A stretch of 64,000 nucleotides of DNA from Neisseria sp. (GTDB lineage: Bacteria; Pseudomonadota; Gammaproteobacteria; Burkholderiales; Neisseriaceae). Every line of letters begins with the position of its first letter. Position 1 is the first letter of the stretch. The position numbers and the translations under genes were made by a program. The notes below the pieces were generated by a model. It was not told the DNA's origin and did not search any database. It worked only from the letters and a program-made list of their open reading frames with translations. The DNA lies in the NCBI RefSeq assembly GCF_030527965.1, contig NZ_JAUMZU010000004.1, positions 1-64,000 on the forward strand, written 5' to 3'. Below are positions 18,398 to 27,481 of this stretch, piece after piece.

Positions 18398-20158
18398 TCA
18401 ATCGCCCATCACTTTGCCTTCCCGCCGCGGATCAGCACCGCCGATTAAACCTTGCGATGTAATAACAATGCCTTGCACACCCGAATTCAAATCGCGCACT
18501 TCGGTTTTATAGCCGATTTTCTGCAAAGCACCGGCCTGATTGGCTGCCGCCGTGTTTTCTTCCAGTTCATAAGTGCCGGAACGGTTCAGCATATTGGGCA
18601 AGGCAATGGCTTTTTGAATATCCATTCCCCAATCAATATGCGCCACTAACGTTTTGGCCACATAGCCGATAATGCGGCTGCCGCCGGGCGAGCCGACCGC
18701 CAGATAAGGCGCGCCGTTTTTCATCACAATGGTCGGCGCCATGGAAGAGCGCGGCCGTTTGCCTCCTTCCACACGATTGGCAACCGGTTTGCCATTTTTA
18801 ACTGGCTCAAACGAGAAATCAGTCAGCTCGTTATTAAGCAGATAGCCGTTGGCCATCAGAGTGGAGCCAAAAGCGTTTTCGATGGAAGTGGTCATCGAAA
18901 GCACGTTTCCTTGCTTATCGACCACAACCACATGGCTGGTCGACGGCAATTCCAGTGCACGGGCCGACGCATAACGGCTGTCAACATTGCCCGCAGGCGT
19001 TTCCGTCAGCGCTTTATCCGTTTTGCCCAATAAATCGGCGCGCTGTTTCAGATAGGCATCAGAGAGTAAGGCTTTGGTCGGCACCTTCACAAAAGCAGGA
19101 TCTGCCACATAAACATCACGGTCGGCAAACGCCAGCCGTGAAGCATCGCCCAGCAGGCGCCAGCTTTGCAGATTGCGATAAGACGATTGTTTTTGGTCAA
19201 ACTGATTCAGAATGCCGGTAATCTGCCCCAGAGCAATACCGCCCGAACTCGGCGCGCCCATGCCGCAGATTTGGTATTCGCGATAATTGCCGCACACGGC
19301 TTCGCGCTCTATGACCCGATAATTTTTAAAATCTGCACCGGCTAATTTACCCGGATTGTCTTGCGCATTTTTAACCGCTTTAATGATGTTTTGCGCGTAT
19401 TTCCCATCATAAAACGGCTTGGCTCCTTGTTTGGCCAAGGTTTTCACCGTTGCAGCAAATTCAGGATTTTTCAACACGGAGCCTGCTTGCAAAGGTTGCC
19501 CGCTTGGCAAGAAATAAGCGGCGGTAGCAGGATAGCGCTGCAAGTATTCGACATTGCTTTTGATTGATTCGGCCATTCGCGGCGAAACCTGAAATCCTTG
19601 TTCCGCCAGTTTTACCGGCGTATCAAACAAGCTCGCCCATGCCAACTTACCATAGCGTTTGTGCAATGTTTCCATCATCTTAGGCACGCCGGGCGTACCA
19701 ACCGAACGGCCGCCCACAACCGCCTGCATAAATTCCAGCGGCTTTCCTTGCGCGTCTAGAAACAAGGCGGGCGTTACGCTTGCCGGTGCAGTTTCCCGCG
19801 CATCAAACGTAGTCAGCTTTTTCGCCTGATTATCCCAGTAAACTACAAATGCGCCGCCGCCCAAACCGGAAGATTGCGGCTCCACCAAACCCAAAGTCGT
19901 TTGAATCGCAATCATCGCGTCCACTGCGCTGCCGCCTTTTTGCAAAATCCGATAACCTGCTTCTGTGGCCAAAGGATTGGCGGACGCCGCCATAAATCGC
20001 TTGGCATGCACCAATTCCTGCTTGGTCAAGCCGTGCCCTTGCTCGGGAGCCAAATCATCAAGGCTGCTCGAGGTTTGTTTTTCAGGTGGCTGAGAGATGG
20101 AACAAGCAGCTAATAATATGAGAGCAGCAAGAGAAAAAGCTGTTCGGGTATTTTTCAT
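18398..20158 (-). CDS. ggt: Gamma-glutamyltransferase, lipoprotein type
   Basis: An Ntn-hydrolase that splits glutathione and moves the gamma-glutamyl group to peptides, amino acids or water. The 586-residue precursor should cleave itself before Thr407 (STSHVVVVD), the nucleophile, giving a large and a small subunit. The SGLGGGAF segment (97-104) and the GSPGGSRII oxyanion region are present. The N-terminus has a lipobox (LLAAC, Cys19), so the enzyme is anchored in a membrane. Meningococcal Ggt is likewise reported to be membrane-associated and to feed cysteine or glutamate supply. Single gene, leftward. Confidence 0.94.
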   Translation of the reverse strand: MKNTRTAFSLAALILLAACSISQPPEKQTSSSLDDLAPEQGHGLTKQELVHAKRFMAASANPLATEAGYRILQKGGSAVDAMIAIQTTLGLVEPQSSGLGGGAFVVYWDNQAKKLTTFDARETAPASVTPALFLDAQGKPLEFMQAVVGGRSVGTPGVPKMMETLHKRYGKLAWASLFDTPVKLAEQGFQVSPRMAESIKSNVEYLQRYPATAAYFLPSGQPLQAGSVLKNPEFAATVKTLAKQGAKPFYDGKYAQNIIKAVKNAQDNPGKLAGADFKNYRVIEREAVCGNYREYQICGMGAPSSGGIALGQITGILNQFDQKQSSYRNLQSWRLLGDASRLAFADRDVYVADPAFVKVPTKALLSDAYLKQRADLLGKTDKALTETPAGNVDSRYASARALELPSTSHVVVVDKQGNVLSMTTSIENAFGSTLMANGYLLNNELTDFSFEPVKNGKPVANRVEGGKRPRSSMAPTIVMKNGAPYLAVGSPGGSRIIGYVAKTLVAHIDWGMDIQKAIALPNMLNRSGTYELEENTAAANQAGALQKIGYKTEVRDLNSGVQGIVITSQGLIGGADPRREGKVMGD

Positions 20159-20228
20159 GGTAATCTCCTTCGTTAATGATGTTCAGCCCCTTTCTATTTC
20201 TAAATTATTTTGCTCTTTCTTTAAGCAC

Positions 20229-20978
20229 TTAAATCTTTACGGCTTCAAACCTTAATCTGATGTAATCAGCCAGAACTTGCCCGTTTTCATTTTTTTCAAG
20301 TTCCTTTTCCACTTTTTCAGTTATTTCATCGATTAATTTTTCATGCATTGCTACTGGGATATTGATAAGAGTAGGGGCAGAAAAAGTTTGCAACCATCCT
20401 TTTATTCCTGTCGGAAGTGGCGTCGGACGAGAAAAACTTACCATTCTTTTTACTTTCAATCCATATTTTTCAAGTAATTGTGTTTCTTCTTCCGGACTTG
20501 GGAAAAACCAGCATTTTTTAGCTTTCAAATTATGTTTTTTTGTAACCTCAAAAATAGCATTTTCTATTTTTTCTACGTTTCCCTTGCATCCCATCTCAAC
20601 TACAAAACGACCACCTTTTTTTAAAGCTCTTGATACACCTTTCAACACTTCATCAGGATTAGTCATCCAATGTAAAGCCGCATTGGAAAAAATCGCATCA
20701 AATTCATTTTCAAATTTCATATTCTGTGCGTCGCACTGTATCGCATCCACCCCAATTTTTCTTACTGCCTCAACAAATTTCTGGCTTCCATCCAATCCCA
20801 AAACCTTGCACCCATATTCAGCAACCCTTTTAGTCAACACCCCGTCTCCACAGCCTAAATCCAAAATATATTCATCTTTTTTCGGATTCAACCATCTTAT
20901 AAGTTCTTCTCCGTAAGTCGAAACAAAACGTGCGTTTTGCTCGTATTTTTCCTTTTCCCAATGCTGACTTACATTCAT
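20229..20978 (-). CDS. Class I SAM-dependent methyltransferase, probably acquired
   Basis: A 249-residue methyltransferase with motif I ILDLGCGDG (43-51), an acidic residue after strand 2 (VLGLDGS), and the SNAALHW segment common in the trans-aconitate or UbiE-like methyltransferase_11 group. The substrate is unknown. Base composition differs from the neighbours: it is clearly AT-rich, uses AAA, AAT, AGA and ATA freely, encodes a lysine-rich protein and contains no DUS. With no matching operon partner this looks like horizontal transfer from a low-GC donor. Confidence 0.85.
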   Translation of the reverse strand: MNVSQHWEKEKYEQNARFVSTYGEELIRWLNPKKDEYILDLGCGDGVLTKRVAEYGCKVLGLDGSQKFVEAVRKIGVDAIQCDAQNMKFENEFDAIFSNAALHWMTNPDEVLKGVSRALKKGGRFVVEMGCKGNVEKIENAIFEVTKKHNLKAKKCWFFPSPEEETQLLEKYGLKVKRMVSFSRPTPLPTGIKGWLQTFSAPTLINIPVAMHEKLIDEITEKVEKELEKNENGQVLADYIRLRFEAVKI

Positions 20979-21097
20979 TTCAATATTTACCTTCCATATT
21001 ATTTATTTTTTAGATTGATATTTAAATTTTTATATTTAAACATAAAACGTTTAATCATTCTGTTTGCATAATTTAACCGATTTTCACCCATAAGGAA

Positions 21098-21130
21098 ATG
21101 CCTGTCTGAAAATGATTTTCAGGCAGGCAT
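21098..21130 (-). terminator. gnd terminator hairpin
   Basis: 16-base arms, ATGCCTGTCTGAAAAT against ATTTTCAGGCAGGCAT, with one G-T pair. It follows the gnd stop by 33 bases. Confidence 0.65.
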
Positions 21131-21163
21131 ATTCAAACAGATATGGATTAAGCTGATAACGCT

Positions 21164-22612
21164 TTAAACGTCATAAGTAGTCGATGCCGCATCGCCACCC
21201 TTACCGGTCCAATTGGTGTGGAAAAACTCACCCCGCGGTTTGTCGGTACGCTCATACGTATGAGCACCGAAATAATCGCGCTGAGCTTGTAACAAATTGG
21301 CAGGCAGGCGCTTGCTGCAATAAGCGTCAAGGAACGTAATGGCGGAAGCCATGCAGGGCATCGGCAAGCCAGTTTCAACCGCTTTGGCCACCACCCTGCG
21401 CCAAGCCGGCAGACATTGCTCAAGAATGCCTTTGAAATAAGGATCCGCACCGAGAAACACCAAATCAGGATTGGCTTCATAAGCATCGCGGATATTGCCT
21501 AAAAACGCACTGCGGATAATGCATCCTTCACGCCATAAAAGAGCAGTTTTTCCGTAATTCAGGGCCCAGTCATTGGTTTCGCTGGCTTCTCTGATCAACA
21601 TAAAGCCTTGGGCATACGAAATAATTTTGGAAGCTAACAACGCTTGGCGCAAATCCGCCACCCATTTCACCTTATCGCCTTCTATCGCAACCGTTGTTTT
21701 GCCAAACAAACGCGACATTTCTTCGCGTTGCTCTTTAAATGCAGAAACGCAACGGGCAAAAACCGCTTCTGTAATTAAAGTCAGCGGAATGCCTAGATCC
21801 AAAGCATTGATGCCGGTCCATTTCCCAGTGCCTTTCTGGCCTGCGGTATCCAGAATTTTTTCTACCAGCGCATCACCGTTTTGATCTTTAAAGCCCAGAA
21901 TATCAGCGGTAATCTGAATCAGATAAGAATCCAGCTCGGTTTTATTCCACTCACTAAAGGTTTGGTGCATTTCCTCGTAAGACATACCCAAACCGTCTTT
22001 CATAAATTGATAGGCTTCGCAAATCAGCTGCATATCGCCGTATTCAATACCGTTATGCACCATTTTTACAAAATGTCCCGCACCTTCGCGGCCAACCCAA
22101 TCGCAACATGGCTCACCTTGCGGCGTTTTAGCGGCAATCGCCTGCAAAATGGGTTTCACGGCAGGCCAAGCCGCTTCACTGCCGCCCGGCATAATGGAAG
22201 GCCCGTTGCGGGCACCTTCTTCTCCGCCCGATACGCCGGTTCCGACGAATAAAATGCCTTTTTCAGCTAAAGCCTTGGTTCGGCGGGTTGAATCGGGGAA
22301 ATTGGCATTGCCACCGTCAATAATAATATCGCCCTTATCCAACAATGGCACCAGCTGGCTGATGAATTCGTCTACCACCGAGCCTGCCCGTACCATCAGC
22401 ATGATTTTACGGGGCTTTTCCAATTTATCTACCAAATCCTGCAAAGAATATGCACCAATGATATTGGTATTTTTAGCCGCACCGTTAAGAAAATCATCCA
22501 CTTTAGATGTCGTACGGTTAAAGGCCACCACTTTGAAGCCTTTGTCATTCATGTTCAAAATCAAGTTTTGGCCCATTACGGCCAAGCCGATTACACCGAT
22601 ATCGCCTTTCAT
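21164..22612 (-). CDS. gnd: 6-phosphogluconate dehydrogenase (decarboxylating)
   Basis: Turns 6-phosphogluconate into ribulose 5-phosphate with NADP in the oxidative pentose phosphate pathway. The 482-residue protein is of the long (E. coli-type) class. The Rossmann motif GLAVMGQN (9-16), the GTGVSGGEEGARNGPSIMPGG substrate loop (about 127-147), and the HNGIEYGDMQ segment with the catalytic lysine just before it are visible. Meningococcus also has gnd close to lpxC. Single gene, leftward. Confidence 0.96.
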   Translation of the reverse strand: MKGDIGVIGLAVMGQNLILNMNDKGFKVVAFNRTTSKVDDFLNGAAKNTNIIGAYSLQDLVDKLEKPRKIMLMVRAGSVVDEFISQLVPLLDKGDIIIDGGNANFPDSTRRTKALAEKGILFVGTGVSGGEEGARNGPSIMPGGSEAAWPAVKPILQAIAAKTPQGEPCCDWVGREGAGHFVKMVHNGIEYGDMQLICEAYQFMKDGLGMSYEEMHQTFSEWNKTELDSYLIQITADILGFKDQNGDALVEKILDTAGQKGTGKWTGINALDLGIPLTLITEAVFARCVSAFKEQREEMSRLFGKTTVAIEGDKVKWVADLRQALLASKIISYAQGFMLIREASETNDWALNYGKTALLWREGCIIRSAFLGNIRDAYEANPDLVFLGADPYFKGILEQCLPAWRRVVAKAVETGLPMPCMASAITFLDAYCSKRLPANLLQAQRDYFGAHTYERTDKPRGEFFHTNWTGKGGDAASTTYDV

Positions 22613-23009
22613 TGGTTTTCCTTAAATTTGTGAAGCCATAACTGTTTCAGAAACATTAATCTATTATCAGCATTTGGCTTGTTGCAACTATTTTTCAAAT
22701 TTCGCTACTTTACCCCATTCAGCAAGGAAATAACAATCTTTACCTTAACTTTTTCCTCTTTTTTAGAATTAAATTTCTCTTATTTTATTTATTAAAAAAT
22801 GATGATTAAGATGAACAAAAGTCTTTTTTGTGGGTAAGCTTATATATCCCTTTAAAATAAAAAACTTATCTAAAGGCAATGCTTTGGAAAACACTTGTGG
22901 TTTAATTGGAAAAATGAGGATAACTTTTCTGCTTTTCTCTAATTTCGTGGATAACTTTGGAAAAGTATTAAAAAATACCTGTCTGAAAAATTCAGACAGG
23001 TATTTTACT
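22613..23009. other. AT-rich spacer between gnd and lpxC with DnaA-box-like sites
   Basis: About 400 very AT-rich bases. On the minus strand I see three nine-base words one change from the DnaA box TTATCCACA: TTACCCACA (22829-22837), TTATCCTCA (22915-22923) and TTATCCACG (22946-22954). The right end holds the lpxC terminator. An 83-codon open frame here has no ribosome site and I do not call it a gene. The spacer may belong to an origin region (see findings). Confidence 0.45.
22972..23006 (-). terminator. DUS-variant hairpin after lpxC
   Basis: 16-bp arms AAAATACCTGTCTGAA and complement with a three-base centre. The DUS core starts ACC in place of GCC in both arms. Confidence 0.65.
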
Positions 23010-23930
23010 CTAAGCGGCATCCAACCTTAAACTGTGAAAAGCGGAAGGCAATTCTTCGTCTTGTTTAAACTCTATCCATTCATAGGAAGTATCGTCTTCC
23101 AGAATTTTGCGCAACAAGGCATTATTAATGGCGTGGCCGGATTTATAACCCTCAAATGCCCCGATAATCGGGTGCCCTAGAATATATAAGTCGCCGATGG
23201 CATCAAGAATTTTATGGCGAACAAATTCATCCGGATAACGCAGACCGTCAGGATTCAATATATCGGTGTCGTCGATTACAATTGCATTAGAAAGATTGCC
23301 ACCCAAACCCAAATTATGCGAACGCATCATTTCCACTTCCTGCATAAAGCCAAAAGTACGAGCTCGAGCAATTTCTTCTATATAAGATTTACCGGCAAAA
23401 TCAATTTCAAAACGAGGATTGCTGCGATTGAACACAGGATGATCAAACTCAATGGTTAATGCGACTTTAAAACCATTATAAGGCGTGAATTTTACCCATT
23501 TTCCTTGTTCGCGAACTTCTACTTCTTTCAAAATCCGCAAGAATTTTTTTTGGGCCTTTTGGTCTACGATACCCGCGTCTTGCAAAAGATAGATAAAAGG
23601 CAAGCTGGAACCGTCCATAATCGGAATTTCCGGCGCATTCAGCTCTATCAAAGTGTTATCCACACCATAAGCAGCCAGAGCCGACATAATGTGCTCAATC
23701 GTTCCGACACGCACGCCTTGTTCAGTTACCACGGTAGAAGAAAGGCGCGTATCATTAATCAGATAAGGAGAAAGTTTAATAATTTCACCCTGTTCGCCTT
23801 GTAAATCGGTACGGCGAAAGGCAATACCACTGTTTTCAGGAGCAGGATGCAAGGTTAGGGAAACCCGCTCTCCTGAATGCAAACCTACGCCTGTAGCACG
23901 AACGGAAGCGGCAAGCGTGCGCTGTAACAT
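23010..23930 (-). CDS. lpxC: UDP-3-O-acyl-N-acetylglucosamine deacetylase
   Basis: LpxC performs the first committed step of lipid A synthesis, a zinc-dependent deacetylation in the cytoplasm. At 306 residues it has the standard length. The zinc ligands are visible as His80 (GTIEH), His239 and Asp243 (VRHKILDAIGD), with His266 as the general acid/base near GYKSGHA. In meningococcus lpxC also stands near gnd. The reverse-strand promoter must lie in the AT-rich 23931-24479 spacer. Confidence 0.97.
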   Translation of the reverse strand: MLQRTLAASVRATGVGLHSGERVSLTLHPAPENSGIAFRRTDLQGEQGEIIKLSPYLINDTRLSSTVVTEQGVRVGTIEHIMSALAAYGVDNTLIELNAPEIPIMDGSSLPFIYLLQDAGIVDQKAQKKFLRILKEVEVREQGKWVKFTPYNGFKVALTIEFDHPVFNRSNPRFEIDFAGKSYIEEIARARTFGFMQEVEMMRSHNLGLGGNLSNAIVIDDTDILNPDGLRYPDEFVRHKILDAIGDLYILGHPIIGAFEGYKSGHAINNALLRKILEDDTSYEWIEFKQDEELPSAFHSLRLDAA

Positions 23931-24163
23931 ATGTTTTCCTTATTAAGGTTTTCTTTCCATGCCATCATACGGGAAAACCATGCATGGCAACATTGAATTT
24001 GTTTATGGATAAAGTAAGTTTATCAATACCCTTTTCCAGTTCCAAGCTATTTTGCTCAATTTTCTACACAGCTTTTCTTTATTTTTTTCCATGCTTTTTT
24101 CCTAGGGTTTTCCCCTGATTTTTAGGTAAACTTAGTTTTTGATTTTTTTAATGAAAATACTAT

Positions 24164-24172
24164 TTATCCACA
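24164..24172 (+). other. Perfect DnaA box (TTATCCACA)
   Basis: Exact consensus nonamer in an AT-rich spacer. A single perfect copy can occur by chance; its weight comes from the near-copies around lpxC and the two parS sites 14-17 kb away. Confidence 0.45.
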
Positions 24173-24422
24173 GAATTTTTTTACTTTAAAGGATGCTTTC
24201 TTCATTATTATCTTTTTTATATAAAAATCAAAGTTTAAAAACTTATTAAAAAACTGATTTTAATCAGATTTGTCTAAACAAAAGCATGTAATTTTAGGTA
24301 GTAATAAGGAAATATGATAAAAAGACTATCAACCCAGCCCGGTATGATTTTTTCATCTGTAAGTTACAGATAACTGCCATACTGACAATAGCTGCTTATT
24401 CAAGCGGTTTGCTGATAATACC

Positions 24423-24450
24423 TTGATAATTAAATATTTACGCTTTTAAT
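24423..24450 (+). promoter_or_regulatory. Candidate gapA promoter
   Basis: TTGATA (24423-24428) and TTTAAT (24445-24450) with 16-base spacing, ending 29 bases before the gapA ATG. The ribosome site AGGAG lies at about 24469-24473. Confidence 0.4.
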
Positions 24451-24479
24451 AAAACTTAAATTTCAGATAGGAGTTAGAA

Positions 24480-25487
24480 ATGAGCATCAAAGTAGCGATT
24501 AATGGTTTTGGCCGTATCGGTCGTTTGGCATTGCGCCAGATTATTAAAACTGAAGGTATCGAAGTAGTAGCGATTAATGATCTAACTCCGGCTGATATGT
24601 TGGTTCATTTATTCAAATACGATACTACTCAAGGCCGTTTTCAAGGCACCGTCGAATTAAAAGAAAATGCTGTGATTGTTAACGGCAAAGAAATCAAAGC
24701 ATTTGCCAATGCCAATCCTGAAGAGCTGCCGTGGGGTCAATTAGGCGTAGACGTAGTATTGGAATGTACCGGTTTCTTTACCAGCAAAGAGAAAGCCGAA
24801 GCTCACATTCGTGCGGGTGCTAAGAAAGTAGTTATTTCTGCTCCCGGTGGCAATGATGTGAAAACCATTGTATTCAATGTTAACCAAAACACATTAGATG
24901 GCAGCGAAACTGTGATTTCAGGCGCTTCTTGCACAACCAACTGCTTGGCGCCTATGGCTGCCGTATTGCAAGAAAAATTTGGTGTGGTAGAAGGTTTGAT
25001 GACCACAATTCACGCTTACACCGGCGATCAAAATACCCTTGATGCACCGCATCGCAAAGGCGATTTCCGCCGTGCCCGTGCTGCTGCTCAAAATATTGTG
25101 CCCAACAGCACTGGTGCTGCAAAAGCGATCGGATTGGTTATTCCCGAGCTTAACGGCAAACTTGACGGCTCTGCGCAACGGGTTCCTGTTGCAACAGGTT
25201 CCTTAACCGAATTGGTAACTGTTTTGGATAAAAAGGTAACCAAAGAAGAAGTTAATGCTGCGATGAAAGCGGCGCAAAATGAATCTTATGGTTATACGGA
25301 AGAACCGTTGGTTTCTTCTGATGTTATTGGTATGAAATTCGGCTCTCTTTTCGATGCCACTCAAACCCGCGTGTTGACCGTGGGCGATAAACAACTGGTA
25401 AAAACCGTTGCTTGGTACGATAACGAAATGTCTTATACTTGCCAATTGGTACGAACCCTCAAGTATTTTGCCGGTTTGATTAAATAA
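24480..25487 (+). CDS. gapA: Glyceraldehyde-3-phosphate dehydrogenase, type I
   Basis: Glycolytic and gluconeogenic oxidation of glyceraldehyde 3-phosphate. The 335-residue protein has the NAD-binding NGFGRIGR (8-15), the catalytic Cys151 in SGASCTTNC and the activating His178. The acidic residue Asp34 at the end of strand 2 (AINDL) favours NAD. GapA is also a known moonlighting surface adhesin in meningococcus. A strong DUS-pair terminator follows. Confidence 0.96.
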   Translation: MSIKVAINGFGRIGRLALRQIIKTEGIEVVAINDLTPADMLVHLFKYDTTQGRFQGTVELKENAVIVNGKEIKAFANANPEELPWGQLGVDVVLECTGFFTSKEKAEAHIRAGAKKVVISAPGGNDVKTIVFNVNQNTLDGSETVISGASCTTNCLAPMAAVLQEKFGVVEGLMTTIHAYTGDQNTLDAPHRKGDFRRARAAAQNIVPNSTGAAKAIGLVIPELNGKLDGSAQRVPVATGSLTELVTVLDKKVTKEEVNAAMKAAQNESYGYTEEPLVSSDVIGMKFGSLFDATQTRVLTVGDKQLVKTVAWYDNEMSYTCQLVRTLKYFAGLIK

Positions 25488-25828
25488 AAGCAGATGTTTT
25501 TAGGTAAAAAAGCCTGTCTGAAACCAATTTTCAGACAGGCTTTTTTTTATGGATTTATACCGGTTATCAAGACTAAACGGTATATTTTTTGTATAAACGG
25601 CACATTTTTAAAAAATAAATAATTAATAAAATCAATAATATGATTCAAATATCAAAAAATAATAGCCGTTTGTCTGTTTTCAATAATAGAAACATAGGCT
25701 AGAATGCAATCCAACAAATAAGAAATAATTTCAATTAAGATTATTAAAAAATTTTACGGGTCGGCAAACGGAATAAGCATAATCGATTTATTCCACGCTG
25801 CTTTTATCAGACGAAAAAGGAAAAAATC
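25488..25828. other. Spacer between gapA and the 71-aa gene
   Basis: 341 bases. The first part is the gapA terminator; the rest (25550-25820) is AT-rich and presumably holds the promoter for the small gene. I see no further open frame or RNA motif. Confidence 0.5.
25506..25546 (+). terminator. gapA terminator (DUS pair)
   Basis: 18-bp arms AAAAAAGCCTGTCTGAAA and complement, a five-base loop and an eight-T run. It is one of the strongest hairpins in the window. Confidence 0.85.
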
Positions 25829-26044
25829 ATGCTAGGCTTTTTATTCAACCGCAAAAGCAATAAAGAACAAGATCATGTTTCAGTTTCCGCACAGTTTGCT
25901 GAAAAAAAGAAAACCAGCAGACCTGTGTTGAAAATTCAGGCTGAAGAAATCGGTTTTGACGATAGTGAGTTGGGCTTGAATGTCAGCTTCGACGCTATGC
26001 CGATGACTCGCGAGCAAATGCGTAAGCTGGACATGGCTCTGTAA
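25829..26044 (+). CDS. Small hypothetical protein (71 aa)
   Basis: A 71-residue, soluble, charged protein that I do not recognise. It begins with a short hydrophobic, basic stretch (MLGFLFNRKSNK), followed by a lysine-rich centre and an acidic segment (QAEEIGFDDSELG). An AAAAAGGAAAAA ribosome site sits correctly before the ATG, and a classical terminator follows directly, which together make a real single-gene unit likely. Its start resembles that of the neighbouring FtsY (hydrophobic plus basic), but the rest does not. Function unknown. Confidence 0.65.
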   Translation: MLGFLFNRKSNKEQDHVSVSAQFAEKKKTSRPVLKIQAEEIGFDDSELGLNVSFDAMPMTREQMRKLDMAL

Positions 26045-26072
26045 ATATCCGCCTGCCTCTTAAATTTATTCG

Positions 26073-26103
26073 AACCGTTCGGAAAACCTATTTCCGAACG
26101 GTT
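26073..26103 (+). terminator. Terminator after the 71-aa gene
   Basis: 13-bp perfect stem AACCGTTCGGAAA / TTTCCGAACGGTT with a five-base loop, then TGTTTTGTTTC. It is not built from a DUS, although degenerate DUS copies flank it. Confidence 0.75.
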
Positions 26104-26191
26104 TGTTTTGTTTCAGGCAGGCATACAAATACGGGTGAATTAAGCTACAATAAGCGTTCGATATAAACGGTTAATAAAAAGAGAATACTAT

Positions 26192-27418
26192 ATGTTCAGC
26201 TTTTTTAAACGCAAGAAAAAAGAAGAGAATACGGAAACGGAACTTGAGGTTGGTTCTGCGGAAAATAACGTAACTGAAACTGAAGTTGTCGATATCCAAG
26301 AAAATTCGGCAAATGAAGAAGTTGCGATGGTGAATGAAAATGTGGTTTTGCAGGAAAACCGCGAAATTAGCTCGTCTGTTGGTCAAGCACCGGAATCTGA
26401 ACTGAAGGCTGAAGAAGTTTTAGTAAAAGAGCCTGTTTTTGAATCTGAAACAACCGATCCCCTTGTGCAAACCGTTGCGCCGGAAGTTTCGCAAGAAGAA
26501 AAGCTCAGTTGGGCTGCCCGCTTGAAAAAAGGTTTGACCAAATCGCGGGATCAAATGGCTAAATCGCTTGCCGGTGTGTTTGGCGGCGGCCAGATTGATG
26601 AAGATTTGTACGAAGAGCTGGAAACTGTTTTGATAACCAGCGATATGGGTATTGAAGCGACGGAATATCTGATGAAGGACATTCGCCATCGTGTATCGCT
26701 TAAAGGTTTGAAAGATGGTGCAGAATTACGGCAAGCGCTGAAAGATGCGATTTATGATTTGCTCAAACCTCTGGAAGCGCCGTTGGAAATTCCGGCAGAT
26801 AAAAAGCCTTTTGTGATTATGATGGCGGGGATTAACGGTGCAGGGAAAACCACTTCCATCGGCAAACTGGCCAAATATTTTCAATCGCAAGGGAAATCGG
26901 TGATTCTGGCGGCAGGCGATACGTTTCGTGCAGCTGCCCGTGAACAGCTTCAAGAATGGGGCGCGCGTAACGGTGTTACGGTTATTTCTCAAGCTAAAGG
27001 TGATTCGGCTGCCGTTTGTTTTGATGCGGTTGAAGCGGCCAAAGCGCGCGGCATTGATATTGTGCTGGCTGATACGGCAGGCCGTTTGCCGACGCAGCTT
27101 CATTTGATGGAAGAAATTAAAAAGGTTAAACGGGTGCTGCAAAAAGCTTTACCCGAAGCGCCGCATGAAATCATTGTGGTGCTGGATGCGAATATTGGTC
27201 AGAATGCGGTCAATCAAGTGGTTGCTTTTGATGATGCGCTCGGTGTAACCGGTTTGATTGTAACCAAGCTTGATGGCACGGCCAAAGGTGGTGTGTTGGC
27301 TGCTTTGGCTTCCAGCCGCCCTATTCCGGTGCGTTATATCGGCGTAGGCGAGCGTATTGATGATTTGAGACCTTTTGATGCGCGCGTATTTGTGAATGCG
27401 TTGATTGATGAGCATTGA
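26192..27418 (+). CDS. ftsY: Signal recognition particle receptor FtsY
   Basis: FtsY docks SRP-ribosome complexes at the inner membrane. The 408-residue protein has a basic amphipathic start (MFSFFKRKKK), a low-complexity acidic A domain to about residue 103, then the NG domain. GTPase motifs are G1 GINGAGKT (213-220), DTFRAAAREQL, DTAGRLPT (G3) and TKLDGTAKGG (G4), with the closing GVGERIDDLRPF. It stands as a single gene with its own DUS-pair terminator. Confidence 0.96.
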   Translation: MFSFFKRKKKEENTETELEVGSAENNVTETEVVDIQENSANEEVAMVNENVVLQENREISSSVGQAPESELKAEEVLVKEPVFESETTDPLVQTVAPEVSQEEKLSWAARLKKGLTKSRDQMAKSLAGVFGGGQIDEDLYEELETVLITSDMGIEATEYLMKDIRHRVSLKGLKDGAELRQALKDAIYDLLKPLEAPLEIPADKKPFVIMMAGINGAGKTTSIGKLAKYFQSQGKSVILAAGDTFRAAAREQLQEWGARNGVTVISQAKGDSAAVCFDAVEAAKARGIDIVLADTAGRLPTQLHLMEEIKKVKRVLQKALPEAPHEIIVVLDANIGQNAVNQVVAFDDALGVTGLIVTKLDGTAKGGVLAALASSRPIPVRYIGVGERIDDLRPFDARVFVNALIDEH

Positions 27419-27429
27419 ATTGTTGGTAT

Positions 27430-27473
27430 AAAAGCCTGTCTGAAAAACTATATCGGTTTTCAGACAGGCTTTT
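27430..27473. terminator. DUS-pair terminator between convergent ftsY and hmuV
   Basis: 17-bp arms AAAAGCCTGTCTGAAAA and complement, with a 10-base loop and T-runs, in a 63-base convergent spacer. Confidence 0.8.
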
Positions 27474-27481
27474 TATTTTAC

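Larger units (their letters stand above)
23931..24479. other. Long AT-rich divergent spacer between lpxC and gapA with a perfect DnaA box
   Basis: 549 bases with long T and A runs and no credible gene. It holds one perfect DnaA box TTATCCACA (24164-24172), a one-change copy TTATCCATA on the minus strand (24004-24012), and an AT-rich stretch from about 24175 to 24260 that could unwind easily. It also contains the divergent lpxC and gapA promoters. The size is unusual for this compact window. Confidence 0.45.

Noticed and set aside
22769..23020. 83-codon leftward open frame in the gnd-lpxC spacer
   Set aside because: It starts inside the lpxC end and a DUS hairpin, has no ribosome site and the composition is that of AT-rich noncoding sequence.
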